Shown: positions 37,897 to 47,565, counted from the first letter of the stretch. The stretch: DNA of 64,000 nucleotides from Rheinheimera oceanensis (GCF_018831085.1 NZ_JAGPNM010000004.1:248001-312000); one strand, 5' to 3'. Numbers and translations are program-made. The notes: generated from the letters alone by a model not told the origin.

Positions 37897-37925
37897 AAAA
37901 AAGCCCGGTTATATTACCGGGCTTA
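37897..37925 (-). terminator. Terminator of the tricorn-like peptidase gene
   Basis: AAGCCCGGT/ACCGGGCTT stem (37901-37909 with 37916-37924) followed on the minus strand by TTTTTTTACTG. Confidence 0.9.
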
Positions 37926-37952
37926 TATCAGCCTGAATTGACGCCAAAGACG

Positions 37953-40900
37953 CTATGGCAGAATATCCGCTGCCAGCGGCTTTGCCATAGGTTGTGCTTT
38001 TAGCGGCGCAACAGGCTGGCTTTGTAATTTCTGCTGTAGATAAGCAATAGCCTGCTCTAATTGTGCATCTTTGCCATTAAAGCGGGCATAAGGTAAGTTA
38101 TCCACTTCTTGATCCGGTGTCACGCCATAGCCTTCAATGATCCAACGCCCGTCCATGGCAAACTGAGCGGTTTCGGCCACCCGTGCCATGCCGTTATCTG
38201 CCAGCCGGTTGCGGCCGGATAACCAGACACCGGCACCTGCTGTGCGCTTACCAATTAGTGGCCCAAGCCCCAAGGCTTTAACACCGGCAGAAAAGGTTTC
38301 GCCGTCTGAGTACGTAAGCTGATCAGCTAATACCACTAAATGGCCGCGAAACGCCTGCTGCATATTGGTATAGGCATCACCCTGTGTCGGTTGCCAGAAC
38401 GCCCAGGCGCGGCGCAGCAGTTTTTCAATAATCCAACTGTCAATATTACCGCCGCGGTTACGCCTTACATCAATAATTAAACCGGGTTTATCATAATGGG
38501 CATAAAACTCGCGGGCAAAGTTGGCAATATCATTGGCGCCCATCGCATATAAATGTAAATAACCTAACCGGTTATTGGTTGCATCAGCAACCTGCTGCTG
38601 GTTAGCCGTAACCCAGTCCTGATACCGCAACATGCTGTCGCTGGCGCTGCTAACCGGCTCTGCTACCGTTTGCCATTGCTGCTTACCGCGCTGCAGGGTT
38701 AACAGCACCTGTTTACCCGCCTGATTGCGCAGTGCCTGGGTAAGGGCCGGTAAATCTTTTACCGTCAGGCCGTTAACAGCAATAAGGGTATCGCCTGTGC
38801 TGGCATTAACACCGGGTTTAGCCAGTGGCGCGGCCTGTGCCGGCAGCTCATTGTCAGTGCGATAGATATGCCGGATAACCAGGCCATCTTTACCGGCATT
38901 AAATTCTGCCCCCAGGCTGGCAGCTTTTGCTGTTGTTTCATCAGTACGATATTCGCCACCACGTACCTGCGAGTGTAAGGCATTAAGCTCGCCCATCATC
39001 TGGGCAAAAATATCATCCAGCTCATAGCGGTCAGTAACCCGTGCTAATAATGGCTGATACTTCGCTTTGCTGGCTTGCCAGTCCAGACCACGCATGCCCT
39101 TATCAAACAGAAAATCACGGTGCATACGCCAGCCGTCAGCAAACATTTGCTGCCATTCCTGCGCCGGGTTAATACTCAGTTGCCAACTGTCACTATTAAG
39201 CCGGGCTTTGGCCAGATCGGCAGGTGCTTTATCACCTGCCTCCACCACATACATAGTACCGGCGCCGTTGGCACTGTGCTTACGCATAAACAGCTTTTTG
39301 CCGTTGGCCGCTAACTGATAGTCAGCAATATCATTAGCAAACACTTCAGCCCTGGCTTCCGTTTGGCTGAATTTAACTTGCTTTAATGCCGGTTTGCTAT
39401 CAGGGCCGCTGTTGCGATCCAGCAGGTACAGCCTTTTATCCGTTACCGCAAGCTGACTGTAGTTACCTGATGCCAGCGGTACCTGCCACAAACGGGCACT
39501 GAGGCCGTCCCAATCCACTAATGCCGCTTTTTTACCAGCCAGGCTGGCTTTAGCTGCCTTGTCGTCACAGTTTTCCAACTCCTGCACCGGGCGAAATGCA
39601 AAGCAGGCTTGTTGCTTCAGGCTGACAGCAAACAGCTGGCTGCGCCGGTCAAACATCGGGCCAAGGTTACGATCGCCCCAGGGATGGCCGGGAGTGGCAG
39701 TGAACTGGCGATCCGAGACAAAATACAGCCACAGGCCATCGGGGCTGAATGCCGGTGCAAAAGAAGTGTATTTATCCGAAGTCAGTACCGCACTTTTTTG
39801 CTCGGCCAGGCTATACAACACAACCTGCGAGCGGCTTTGTCTGGATGGGTTAAGCGTAAAAGCCAGCAGTTTGCTATCGGCCGACCAGCTAATATCATCG
39901 TAACCCGCCAGGCCTATACCGCCGCTGTGAACTTTACTATTGCGGCCAGTGCTAAGCTGCAGCAGCCACAAATCGCCGTTTTTGTCATCATGTGCCAGAT
40001 AGTCACCATCAGGCGATAACCTTAGTTGCCAGCGATGGCCACTGCCATCTTTAGTTAATTGCTGCGCGTTATCTGAGCCATCGGCAGCAAAGCGCCAAAT
40101 TTCATGCTCGCCGCTATGATCGTTAATGGCATATACCCATTTACCGTCTTTAGACAGTACCGCCGCGCGGGATCGACTGCCTGGCGGTGTACTGATCTGC
40201 ACCAGGCGCTGTTTACCCGGCGCGGCAACTGCAATCTGGCTGCGGGCGGTTACCACCACTTTGTCGCTGTTATCGTGCTGCGCCTGATAAATAGCCGAAT
40301 TAAAATACTCTAGCGGTTTGCTGATAATCCGTTCGCGCTGCTGTACTAAATCTGACTGTATCTCAAGTGCTAAGGTGCGGCTTTGGCCATCTGCCAGTTG
40401 CAACAGCTGTATATCAGCGCCCAACTGATATGCTATGTGCCCGTCTGACACACTGATCCGGCCAATGCGCCAGTCCTGATGAAAACTGTGCTGTTTAATA
40501 TCACTACCGTTAGCAGCAACTGACCAGATATTACTGTTGCCATCAGCATCACTGACAAAATATACCCGGCCCTGATAAAACAGCGGCTGGCTGATACTGC
40601 CATGATGATCTTTACCTAGCTGTACCGCTTCTTCTTTGCTGCCCAGTGTCCAGCGCCACAACTCGCCCATAGCGCCACCACGATAGACCTTGCTATTATC
40701 ACCGGTTAATTGCAGACCAAAGCGGGTAAAAAACACGGTACCACTTTGCTCATCGATCGTGCCGCCGGAGGCATCGGCCAGTGGTAAGGTATCAGTGGCT
40801 AAACTGAGCGGATCAACCGTTTTCAACAGCCAATAGTTGGCCGGCCCGGCAGCGCTGTCGGTAGCGTATAAAATACGGCCATCAGCTAACCATTGCTGAA

Positions 40901-41231
40901 TACGTACCCGGCTGTTTTCATAGCTGATACGTTTGGCTACACCACCGGCTAAAGGCATAACATAAATTTCAGTAGCGCCGTCATAGTCGGCCACAAAAGC
41001 CAATTGGCTGCCGTCAGGCGACAGCAGAGGTTGTGTTTCCTCTGCTGCATGGCTGGTAATACGCCGGGCTTTTTCATTGTTTAGCCGGGCTTGCCATAAA
41101 TCGCCCTCAGCGGTAAACACCAGTTGATCCTGCTGTAGTACCGGTGAGCGGTAATAACCCTGTACTGCCAATGCCGGCAACGACAATAAACCCGGCAACG
41201 CCAGGCTTAGTAAGGTGTAACGTAGTTTCAT
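37953..41231 (-). CDS. Tricorn-like S41 family peptidase
   Basis: A 1092-residue exported protein: signal peptide ending '...SLPALA' (about 22), an N-terminal beta-propeller of TolB/WD-like repeats (about 40-330) and a second propeller (about 330-640), a helical linker, a PDZ domain (about 765-850), then the S41 tail-specific protease domain with 'GLIIDVRRNRGGNIDSWI' and the catalytic-Ser region 'LTYSDGETFSAGVKALGLGPLIGKRTAGAG'. This matches bacterial tricorn homologues, which trim peptides; here it would sit in the periplasm or outside. The length fits the family. Single gene with its own terminator. Confidence 0.88.
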   Translation of the reverse strand: MKLRYTLLSLALPGLLSLPALAVQGYYRSPVLQQDQLVFTAEGDLWQARLNNEKARRITSHAAEETQPLLSPDGSQLAFVADYDGATEIYVMPLAGGVAKRISYENSRVRIQQWLADGRILYATDSAAGPANYWLLKTVDPLSLATDTLPLADASGGTIDEQSGTVFFTRFGLQLTGDNSKVYRGGAMGELWRWTLGSKEEAVQLGKDHHGSISQPLFYQGRVYFVSDADGNSNIWSVAANGSDIKQHSFHQDWRIGRISVSDGHIAYQLGADIQLLQLADGQSRTLALEIQSDLVQQRERIISKPLEYFNSAIYQAQHDNSDKVVVTARSQIAVAAPGKQRLVQISTPPGSRSRAAVLSKDGKWVYAINDHSGEHEIWRFAADGSDNAQQLTKDGSGHRWQLRLSPDGDYLAHDDKNGDLWLLQLSTGRNSKVHSGGIGLAGYDDISWSADSKLLAFTLNPSRQSRSQVVLYSLAEQKSAVLTSDKYTSFAPAFSPDGLWLYFVSDRQFTATPGHPWGDRNLGPMFDRRSQLFAVSLKQQACFAFRPVQELENCDDKAAKASLAGKKAALVDWDGLSARLWQVPLASGNYSQLAVTDKRLYLLDRNSGPDSKPALKQVKFSQTEARAEVFANDIADYQLAANGKKLFMRKHSANGAGTMYVVEAGDKAPADLAKARLNSDSWQLSINPAQEWQQMFADGWRMHRDFLFDKGMRGLDWQASKAKYQPLLARVTDRYELDDIFAQMMGELNALHSQVRGGEYRTDETTAKAASLGAEFNAGKDGLVIRHIYRTDNELPAQAAPLAKPGVNASTGDTLIAVNGLTVKDLPALTQALRNQAGKQVLLTLQRGKQQWQTVAEPVSSASDSMLRYQDWVTANQQQVADATNNRLGYLHLYAMGANDIANFAREFYAHYDKPGLIIDVRRNRGGNIDSWIIEKLLRRAWAFWQPTQGDAYTNMQQAFRGHLVVLADQLTYSDGETFSAGVKALGLGPLIGKRTAGAGVWLSGRNRLADNGMARVAETAQFAMDGRWIIEGYGVTPDQEVDNLPYARFNGKDAQLEQAIAYLQQKLQSQPVAPLKAQPMAKPLAADILP

Positions 41232-41361
41232 TATGGCCTCGTGCCTATTTAACTTAATTGAGTGGCTTAGTTATGTTTATTTGTGCTTCAACTTAGCAGA
41301 AGCAGCAAAACGCGCCAAACAAAAACGACCAAATAACCACAAGGCATGATTAGCCAATAAA

Positions 41362-42504
41362 CTACGGCAGAACATCCTCTAACGCTTTGATACACAGTGC
41401 GATATTTTCGCGCCGGGCGGCATAACCCATCAGGCCGATGCGCCAGGCTTTACCTGCCAGCTCACCCAGGCCGGCACCTATTTCCAGGTTATATTGTGCC
41501 AGCAACTGTTTGCGCACGGCGGCATCGTCCACACCTTGCGGAATATACACACTGTTAAGCTGCGGCAGGCGGTACGGCTCTGCTACAACAAACTCCAGCC
41601 CCAGATTGATTAAACCTTGCTTTAGCAGCGTGTGCATATCAGCATGGCGCTGCCAGCTTTGCTCCAGCCCTTCAGCAGCCAGCAAACGCAGCGATTCATG
41701 CAGTGCATACAGAGCGTTAACCGGTGCCGTGTGGTGATAACTGCGTTTGGCGCCACCACTCCAGTAGCTCATTACCAGGCTTTGGTCTAAAAACCAGCTT
41801 TGTACCGGCCTGGTACGGGCTTTAATACGCTCAACCGCTTTGGGCGAAAATGACACCGGCGATAAACCCGGCACACAGGATAAACACTTCTGACTGCCGG
41901 AATAAATGGCATCAATACCCCAGTCATCTACCCGCAGTTCAACACCACCTAATGAGGTTACCGCATCAACAATAGATAAACAGCCGTATTGCTGCGCCAG
42001 TGCACACAGGGTTTTCGCGTCCGACAATGCGCCGGTAGAGGTTTCAGCATGCACAAAGGCCAGATACCTGGCCTGCGGATTGGCTTTTAAAGCCGCTTCC
42101 ACCGCAGCCGGGTCTACCGGCTCGCCCCAGGCGTTGTCCACGGTAATGGCGGTGGCACCACAGCGCTCAACGTTCTGGCGCATCCGCTCACCAAACACGC
42201 CGTTACGGCACACGATTACAGTATCACCGGGCTGCAGTAAATTAACAAAGCAGGTTTCCATACCGGCACTGCCGGGTGCAGATACTGCCAGTGTCATCTC
42301 GTTTTGGGTTTGAAAGGCATACTGCAGCAGCTGCTTTAACTCATCCATCATCCCAATAAACAGTGGGTCCAGATGGCCTACTGTTGGCCTGGCTTGTGCT
42401 GCCAACACCTGCGGATGTACATCAGAAGGCCCGGGGCCCATTAAAATGCGCCGTGGTGGTGAAAAAGCCTCTATTTTCGGTGCCTTTAACATAGCCTGTT
42501 GCAT
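41362..42504 (-). CDS. Class V aminotransferase (alanine/serine-glyoxylate type)
   Basis: A 380-residue PLP enzyme of the alanine-glyoxylate aminotransferase family: N-terminal 'RRILMGPGPSDVHPQVL', 'AVSAPGSAGMETCFVNLL' (cofactor phosphate region), 'SIVDAVTSLGGVELRVDDWGIDAIYSGSQKCLSC' with the PLP lysine in 'SGSQK', and the C-terminal 'WRIGLMGYAARRENI'. It converts glyoxylate to glycine using alanine or serine. The ATG at 42504 has GGAG five bases upstream; a GTG two codons earlier is in frame but too close to the ribosome site. Confidence 0.9.
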   Translation of the reverse strand: MQQAMLKAPKIEAFSPPRRILMGPGPSDVHPQVLAAQARPTVGHLDPLFIGMMDELKQLLQYAFQTQNEMTLAVSAPGSAGMETCFVNLLQPGDTVIVCRNGVFGERMRQNVERCGATAITVDNAWGEPVDPAAVEAALKANPQARYLAFVHAETSTGALSDAKTLCALAQQYGCLSIVDAVTSLGGVELRVDDWGIDAIYSGSQKCLSCVPGLSPVSFSPKAVERIKARTRPVQSWFLDQSLVMSYWSGGAKRSYHHTAPVNALYALHESLRLLAAEGLEQSWQRHADMHTLLKQGLINLGLEFVVAEPYRLPQLNSVYIPQGVDDAAVRKQLLAQYNLEIGAGLGELAGKAWRIGLMGYAARRENIALCIKALEDVLP

Positions 42505-42576
42505 AGTCACTCCGTGTAGTTATTTTTGCTTACCATAGCAAAACCAGTGCCCAAAGCCAGCATGGTTCGGCTATTG

Positions 42577-42656
42577 CCACTATTCAAAAGATCAATAGCT
42601 CAAAGGAGCAATAACTCAACAGCGCAATAGCTCAACGGATCAATAGTGCCACCAGC
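42577..42656. repeat. Tandem repeat, 16-bp period, four to five copies
   Basis: The word CAATAG (or CAATAA) starts at 42593, 42609, 42625 and 42641, exactly 16 bp apart. Consensus of the unit is CAATAGCTCAACGGAT. A degenerate fifth copy may begin at 42577. It lies between the divergent aminotransferase and yjdM genes, in no reading frame of note. Confidence 0.8.
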
Positions 42657-42704
42657 GGGCCGCGCTGATGTATAATGCGCGTTTTGCGTTTCAGGAACCC
42701 TGCT

Positions 42705-43046
42705 ATGAGTACATTACCCGCCTGCCCTAAATGTCAGTCTGTTTACACCTATGAAGACGGCGCTCTGCTTATCTGTCCGGAATGCGGCCATGAATGGTCG
42801 GCCAATGCCGTTGACACCACAGACAGCAAACAAATTCGTGATAGCGCAGGTAATGTGCTGCAAGATGGCGATACCGTTACCGTAATTAAAGATTTAAAAG
42901 TGAAAGGGTCATCAGCCGTGGTAAAAATCGGCACTAAGGTGAAAAACATCCGTTTAGTGGATGGCGATCATGATATCGACTGCAAAATAGATGGCTTTGG
43001 CGCCATGAGCTTAAAATCGGAGTTTGTGCGCAAAGTGCAGGAGTAA
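42705..43046 (+). CDS. yjdM: PhnA/YjdM zinc-ribbon protein
   Basis: A 113-residue protein: N-terminal zinc ribbon with CPKC and CPEC pairs ('[14 protein letters not shown]', 'ICPECGHEW') and a C-terminal SH3-like segment '[48 protein letters not shown]'. It matches E. coli YjdM, once named PhnA for phosphonate use, though its function is unsettled. The ATG at 42705 has CAGGAA upstream; the frame opens 10 codons earlier without a ribosome site. Its promoter region contains the 16-bp tandem repeats. Confidence 0.92.
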   Translation: MSTLPACPKCQSVYTYEDGALLICPECGHEWSANAVDTTDSKQIRDSAGNVLQDGDTVTVIKDLKVKGSSAVVKIGTKVKNIRLVDGDHDIDCKIDGFGAMSLKSEFVRKVQE

Positions 43047-43053
43047 AATAAAC

Positions 43054-43079
43054 AAAACGGGGCTTTAAGCCCCGTTTTG
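43054..43079. terminator. Bidirectional terminator of yjdM and htpX
   Basis: Stem AAAACGGGG/CCCCGTTTT with a short CTTTAAG loop (43054-43078), T-rich on both sides, between convergent genes. Confidence 0.88.
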
Positions 43080-43097
43080 GTTTATTAACAGATGTAG

Positions 43098-43961
43098 TTA
43101 AAAACGTCCGCGCAGTGCTGCAATACGCTTTTCCAGCGGCGGGTGGCTTAAAAACAGTTCAGATTTAGCGGCACCACCGGCAATACCAAAAGCCATCATG
43201 CTGCCTTCCAGGCGGCTTTCGTGGTTATACTTTAACCGTTCCAGTGCAGCGATCATTTTATTTGGCCCGCCTTCAAGCTTGGCCGCGCCGGCATCAGCCC
43301 GGTACTCACGCTGGCGTGAGAACCACATCACGATAATACTGGCCAGTACGCCAAATACCATTTCCAGCACAATAACAGTAGCAAAATAAGCGATACCGCC
43401 GCCCTGGTTATTATTGCTGTTATTATTCAGCATGCCTGCCACTAAGCGGGCGAGGAAAATAACAAAGGTGTTTACCACGCCCTGAATCAGTGTCAGTGTA
43501 ACCATATCGCCGTTGGCAATGTGCGACACTTCGTGTGCCAGCACGGCTTCTACTTCGTCTTCACGCATATTGCGCAGCAAACCGGTACTTACGGCAACTA
43601 AAGCATCATTACGGTTCATGCCGGTGGCAAAAGCATTCATTTCCGGCGAGTCGTACACTGCTACTTCCGGCATACCAATACCGGCAGCTTTCGCCTGGCG
43701 GGCTACGGTATTCATTAACCACTGTTCGGTAGCATTGCGGGGTTGCTCAATCACTACCGCACCGGTAGAACGTTTTGCCATCCACTTTGACATCGCCAGG
43801 GATATAAAAGAGCCGCCAAAACCAAATATTGCAGCAAATACCAGTAAACCCCCAATACTGCTGCGATCAACACCAAGGAAACTGAACACGATATTGAGCA
43901 CTATGCTCAGCACCAGAATAACCGCCAGGTTGGTGGCTAAAAATAAAACGATTCTTTTCAT
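43098..43961 (-). CDS. htpX: Membrane metalloprotease HtpX
   Basis: A 287-residue M48 protease: two N-terminal membrane helices, zinc motif '[12 protein letters not shown]' with H143, E144 and H147, the third ligand region '[15 protein letters not shown]' (Glu), and a further pair of helices in between. It degrades damaged membrane proteins in the cytoplasmic membrane, and htpX is often induced by envelope stress. Length and layout match E. coli HtpX. Confidence 0.96.
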   Translation of the reverse strand: MKRIVLFLATNLAVILVLSIVLNIVFSFLGVDRSSIGGLLVFAAIFGFGGSFISLAMSKWMAKRSTGAVVIEQPRNATEQWLMNTVARQAKAAGIGMPEVAVYDSPEMNAFATGMNRNDALVAVSTGLLRNMREDEVEAVLAHEVSHIANGDMVTLTLIQGVVNTFVIFLARLVAGMLNNNSNNNQGGGIAYFATVIVLEMVFGVLASIIVMWFSRQREYRADAGAAKLEGGPNKMIAALERLKYNHESRLEGSMMAFGIAGGAAKSELFLSHPPLEKRIAALRGRF

Positions 43962-44104
43962 ACTGCTTGCCTCGGTTGCTTTACTGCTTTGTACTATATG
44001 GGCTTGGGGGCCATTTTCAATTTAATCAGCACAGATTATTTGTAAGAAAAGGTGTCTGCCGTAGAGCTTTTGGCTACAATGGCAGCAACATGAAGGAGTT
44101 AGCC

Positions 44105-44803
44105 ATGCAATTACTACTACTGAGCAGTTCGCGCGCTAATAACAGCGCTTATCTGGCCCCTTATATGGCGTGGCTTACGCAGCATTTAAGCGGTATAGAT
44201 GAACTGCTGTTTATCCCTTACGCCGGCATCAGTATTAGCTATGATGCATATCTGACCACCGTGCAGCAGGCACTGGCGCCACAGGGCATTAAGGTGCGCA
44301 GCATTCATCAGTTTGCTGATGCGCGCCAGGCTGTAACGCAAGCGCAGGCTATTGCCGTTGGTGGTGGCAACACTTTTCATCTGCTTTATCAGTTATATCA
44401 ACAGGATATAGTGCAGCTCATTAAGAAACGCGTAACCGAAGGTGTACCCTATATTGGCTGGAGTGCCGGTTCAAACATTGCAGGCGCAACCATTCGCACC
44501 ACCAACGATATGCCGATTATAGAGCCGGCTTCGTTTAATGCGCTAAACCTGTTACCGCTGCAGTTAAACCCGCATTACACCGACTATAAACCGGAGGGTT
44601 TTCACGGTGAAACCCGCGATATGCGCTTAGCGGAGTTTATGCAGTTGCATCCGGCCACGCCCATTATTGCCCTGCCAGAAGGTACCGCACTAAAACGCAG
44701 TGGCAACAACCTGACCTTACTCGGTACAGGCGGCGGTTATCTGTTTGTTGGCGGTAATAAAACACCCCTGGCAGAAAACAGCGATTTAACTGAGTTTTTG
44801 TAG
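44105..44803 (+). CDS. pepE: Peptidase E (Asp-Xaa dipeptidase, S51)
   Basis: A 232-residue S51 peptidase: 'LLSSSRANNSAYL' at the N-terminus, 'AVGGGNTFHLLYQLYQ', the nucleophile elbow 'YIGWSAGSNIAGATIRTTNDMPI' with catalytic Ser, and 'LQLNPHYTDYKPEGFHGETR' with the His. It hydrolyses Asp-X dipeptides. The frame runs on upstream, but ATG 44105 has AAGGAG 7 bp before it and gives the family length (E. coli 229). Confidence 0.92.
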   Translation: MQLLLLSSSRANNSAYLAPYMAWLTQHLSGIDELLFIPYAGISISYDAYLTTVQQALAPQGIKVRSIHQFADARQAVTQAQAIAVGGGNTFHLLYQLYQQDIVQLIKKRVTEGVPYIGWSAGSNIAGATIRTTNDMPIIEPASFNALNLLPLQLNPHYTDYKPEGFHGETRDMRLAEFMQLHPATPIIALPEGTALKRSGNNLTLLGTGGGYLFVGGNKTPLAENSDLTEFL

Positions 44804-44845
44804 TAATGCGATAACCACCAACTGCTGAAACCCAGAGGTTAGAAT

Positions 44846-44920
44846 ACCCGATAAGCTCGACACAGAGTGTCTGAGCGGACGCACAAGCGGTAGCGAGTTG
44901 CTGTGGCGAGCTTATCGGGT
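44846..44920. repeat. Long imperfect hairpin over the bioD stop codon
   Basis: A perfect 14-bp inverted repeat, ACCCGATAAGCTCG at 44846-44859 and its complement at 44907-44920, extended inward by CACAG/CTGTG after one mismatch, giving a stem near 20 bp around a 35-bp loop. It includes the last codons of bioD. It lacks a T run on either side, so it is not a typical terminator. Confidence 0.85.
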
Positions 44921-45610
44921 GTTGTAACCGGCGTTGGTGCAAAGTTGTGTAGCCAGCTCTATTGCCAACTGCTGATACTGCGAAGGGGCCGGCGCAAAAG
45001 GTACAACCCCTAAACAAGGCGCAGTGATACGCTGGCGTAAATCAGCAATATTTTGCTCCAGCAGCGCCATATCCGGGTCAATACAATTCGCTACCCAGCC
45101 CAACAGCTTGCAGCCACTGCGCTCAATCTCGCGTACCGTTAGCATGGCATGGTTTAAACAGCCCAGTTTCATGCCTACCACCAGCACCACCGGTAACTGC
45201 CTATCGGCCACCCAATCGGCCAGATAACGCTGATGGTTTATCGGCAATAACCAACCGCCTGCACCTTCAATTAATAATTGCTGCACCGGTAATTGTTGCC
45301 ACTGTGCCAAGGCCGCATTTAACTGCGCTTCGTTAATCGGCAACTGCTCAGTAATAGCCGCCAGATGCGGTGCCACCGGCGCCTGATAACAGACTGGATT
45401 AATCACCCTATAAGGTAACGCGATACCAGAGTGCCGCTGTAGCAGTAACGCGTCACCATTACACCCCTGGTCGTCAGCCCCCGCCGCTATTGGCTTTACG
45501 CCTACTGCTATGCTGCCAAGCGTTTTAAAGCCCTGCAATAACAAGCTAGTGACATAAGTTTTGCCGGCGTCGGTATCAGTAGCGGTAATAAAGCAGCGGT
45601 TAACTGGCAT
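44912..45610 (-). CDS. bioD: Dethiobiotin synthetase
   Basis: A 232-residue P-loop enzyme that closes the ureido ring of dethiobiotin from DAPA, CO2 and ATP. Walker A-like 'ITATDTDAGKTYVTSLLLQ' at the N-terminus, 'GVKPIAAG' with the catalytic Lys, and 'LLIEGAGGWLLPINHQRYL' are visible. It overlaps bioC by 11 bp at its start. The last codons lie in the hairpin at 44846-44920. Last gene of bioBFCD. Confidence 0.95.
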   Translation of the reverse strand: MPVNRCFITATDTDAGKTYVTSLLLQGFKTLGSIAVGVKPIAAGADDQGCNGDALLLQRHSGIALPYRVINPVCYQAPVAPHLAAITEQLPINEAQLNAALAQWQQLPVQQLLIEGAGGWLLPINHQRYLADWVADRQLPVVLVVGMKLGCLNHAMLTVREIERSGCKLLGWVANCIDPDMALLEQNIADLRQRITAPCLGVVPFAPAPSQYQQLAIELATQLCTNAGYNTR

Positions 45611-46415
45611 TTTTATACCCGCTGATAATCAATACCTGATAACTAGCCGGTAAACCCAGGGCGGTACGATTGTTGTCATAAGCAGCGGCCAGATTTTGCC
45701 AGTAGCCCTTGCCGGTTAAACCGCGGCTTTGCCGCCCGGCAACCTGATTTGCACCCAACGCTTTTAACTCGCGCGCCAGGCTGATAACGTCCGGATAAAA
45801 CAGCGGGTAACAACGTTGTTCAAACTGCCAGCGAACAGTGCTGACCGGTTTTGCGGCAGCAATTACCTCAGCAGCAGGCAAAAAGCGGTTTACATGTTGC
45901 TGTTGATCCAGGCTGGCAAATGCCTGCTTCAGCTCTGCCAGAGTGCCATCAACCAGGGTCGTCAGCACTACCCGGCCACCAGGCGCTAGTACGCGGTCTA
46001 TTTCAGCAAATACTGCGGCCGGTTTTGGGCACCACTGCAACATTAAGCTGGAAAACAGCTTATCAACACTGTGTGCTGCCAATGGCAATTGCTGTGCATC
46101 GGCTTGCACATAGGCTGTAGTTAAGGTTGTAGTTAAATGCGGGGCTAACTGCTGGCTTGCGGCTTTTGCCAGCATACCGGCACTTAAATCTGCCGCGGTA
46201 AAATGGCGGCAATAGGCAGCAAAGCGCGGATGGATCCAGCCCGGGCCGCAGCCTAAATCAAGCAAATGCCCCTGTTTGTCGGCAGGCAGCAATGTCAGCG
46301 CATCCAGTGCAACCTGCTGCTGTAAACGGGCCGCCGGTAAATAGCTGTCGCAGGCTTTACCAAAACTGTGTGCCACCTGACGGATAAACTCCGGTGCAGC
46401 GATAGCCGCTGTCAT
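45600..46415 (-). CDS. bioC: Malonyl-ACP O-methyltransferase
   Basis: A 271-residue SAM methyltransferase: 'HLLDLGCGPGWIHPRFA' SAM motif I, 'ADLSAGMLAKAA', 'VDKLFSSLMLQWCP' and 'VLAPGGRVVLTTL'. BioC masks malonyl-ACP as a methyl ester so fatty acid synthesis can make pimelate. bioH, the partner esterase, is not in this window. It overlaps bioF by 4 bp and bioD by 11 bp, so translation is coupled. Confidence 0.93.
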   Translation of the reverse strand: MTAAIAAPEFIRQVAHSFGKACDSYLPAARLQQQVALDALTLLPADKQGHLLDLGCGPGWIHPRFAAYCRHFTAADLSAGMLAKAASQQLAPHLTTTLTTAYVQADAQQLPLAAHSVDKLFSSLMLQWCPKPAAVFAEIDRVLAPGGRVVLTTLVDGTLAELKQAFASLDQQQHVNRFLPAAEVIAAAKPVSTVRWQFEQRCYPLFYPDVISLARELKALGANQVAGRQSRGLTGKGYWQNLAAAYDNNRTALGLPASYQVLIISGYKNAS

Positions 46416-47563
46416 AGCACCTGCCTTAATTGTTGCAGCAACAATGTAATATCTTCCGCCGTATGCGCCGCACTCAATGTAATACGTAAACGGGCACTGC
46501 CCTGCGGCACTGTAGGCGGGCGAATGGCGCTAAGCCAGATGCCCTGTTGTTTTAACTGCTGACTGACAGCTAAAGCTCGCTCGCTGCTACCCAATACCAG
46601 GCCCTGAATGGCACTGTGCGAATTAAGCAAAGGCAGATCTCCTGCCAGAGTGCGAAACAAAGCGATATTGCTGTGTAGTTTGTCACGCCGCCAACTGTCA
46701 GCCCGGCACAGCTGAATGCTTTTTAGTACGGCAGCGCAAAGTGGCGGTGGCAAGGCTGTGCTGTAAATATAATGGCGGCCAAACTGTTCGATATAATCGA
46801 TCACTGTTTTACTGCCACCAACAAAAGCGCCGCCAAGCCCCAATGCTTTACCAAAGTTAGCCATAGTGCAAAACAGCTCGCTCTGTGCAATGCCCTGCGC
46901 TGCCGCAGTGCCTTTACCCTCAGGCCCCAGCACGCCCAAACCGTGGGCATCATCCAGCAATAGCGGCGCGCCATAGCTGTGGCACAACGCCAACATGGCT
47001 GCTAAGTTGGGGCTATCGCCGTCCATACTGAATACGCCCTCTGTTACCACCACCGGCTGTTCATATTGCTGAATTAACAGCTGCAGGGCAGATATATCAT
47101 TATGGGCAAAACGTTTAAAACCGGCCTCGCTATGTAGTGCGGCATCAATTAATGACGCATGGCTAAGTTTATCCAGCAGCAGGGTGTCGCTTTTATTGCT
47201 TAACGTCAGCAGCATGGCCTGGTTGGCGGCAAAACCGGAGGAAAACAGCAATACCCGCTCTACCCCCAGCCAATCGGCTAAGCTGTCGCTAAGCTGCTGA
47301 TGCACCGCATGCTGGCCGGTAACCAATGGCGAGCCGCTGCTGCCGGCGCCAAACTGTGCCGCGCCGTCAGCAAAAGCTTGCAACACCTGCGGTGCTGTGG
47401 CCAGGCCAAGATAATCATTGCCGGAAAAATTAAGGTAACTTTTTCCGGCAACAACCAGCTGACGGCCGTTGTAGTGTTCAAGTGTTACCGGGCTGCGCAG
47501 CAGCTGTTGTGCTCTGCGCAGCTCAAGCGCCTGGCTTAACTGCGCCAGCTTAGCCTGCGGCAT
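46412..47563 (-). CDS. bioF: 8-amino-7-oxononanoate synthase
   Basis: A 383-residue PLP enzyme joining pimeloyl-ACP (or CoA) and alanine. Visible: 'YLNFSGNDYLGLATAPQ', 'GAGSSGSPLVTGQHAVHQQLSDSLADWLG', 'LLDDAHGLGVLGPEGKG', and the PLP lysine in 'CTMANFGKALGLGGAF'. It lies 2 bp after bioB and overlaps bioC by 4 bp. Confidence 0.95.
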   Translation of the reverse strand: MPQAKLAQLSQALELRRAQQLLRSPVTLEHYNGRQLVVAGKSYLNFSGNDYLGLATAPQVLQAFADGAAQFGAGSSGSPLVTGQHAVHQQLSDSLADWLGVERVLLFSSGFAANQAMLLTLSNKSDTLLLDKLSHASLIDAALHSEAGFKRFAHNDISALQLLIQQYEQPVVVTEGVFSMDGDSPNLAAMLALCHSYGAPLLLDDAHGLGVLGPEGKGTAAAQGIAQSELFCTMANFGKALGLGGAFVGGSKTVIDYIEQFGRHYIYSTALPPPLCAAVLKSIQLCRADSWRRDKLHSNIALFRTLAGDLPLLNSHSAIQGLVLGSSERALAVSQQLKQQGIWLSAIRPPTVPQGSARLRITLSAAHTAEDITLLLQQLRQVL

Positions 47564-47565
47564 AC

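Noticed and set aside
44846-44920. Ordinary Rho-independent terminator of bioD
   Set aside because: No T run follows on either strand, and the loop is 35 bp or more.
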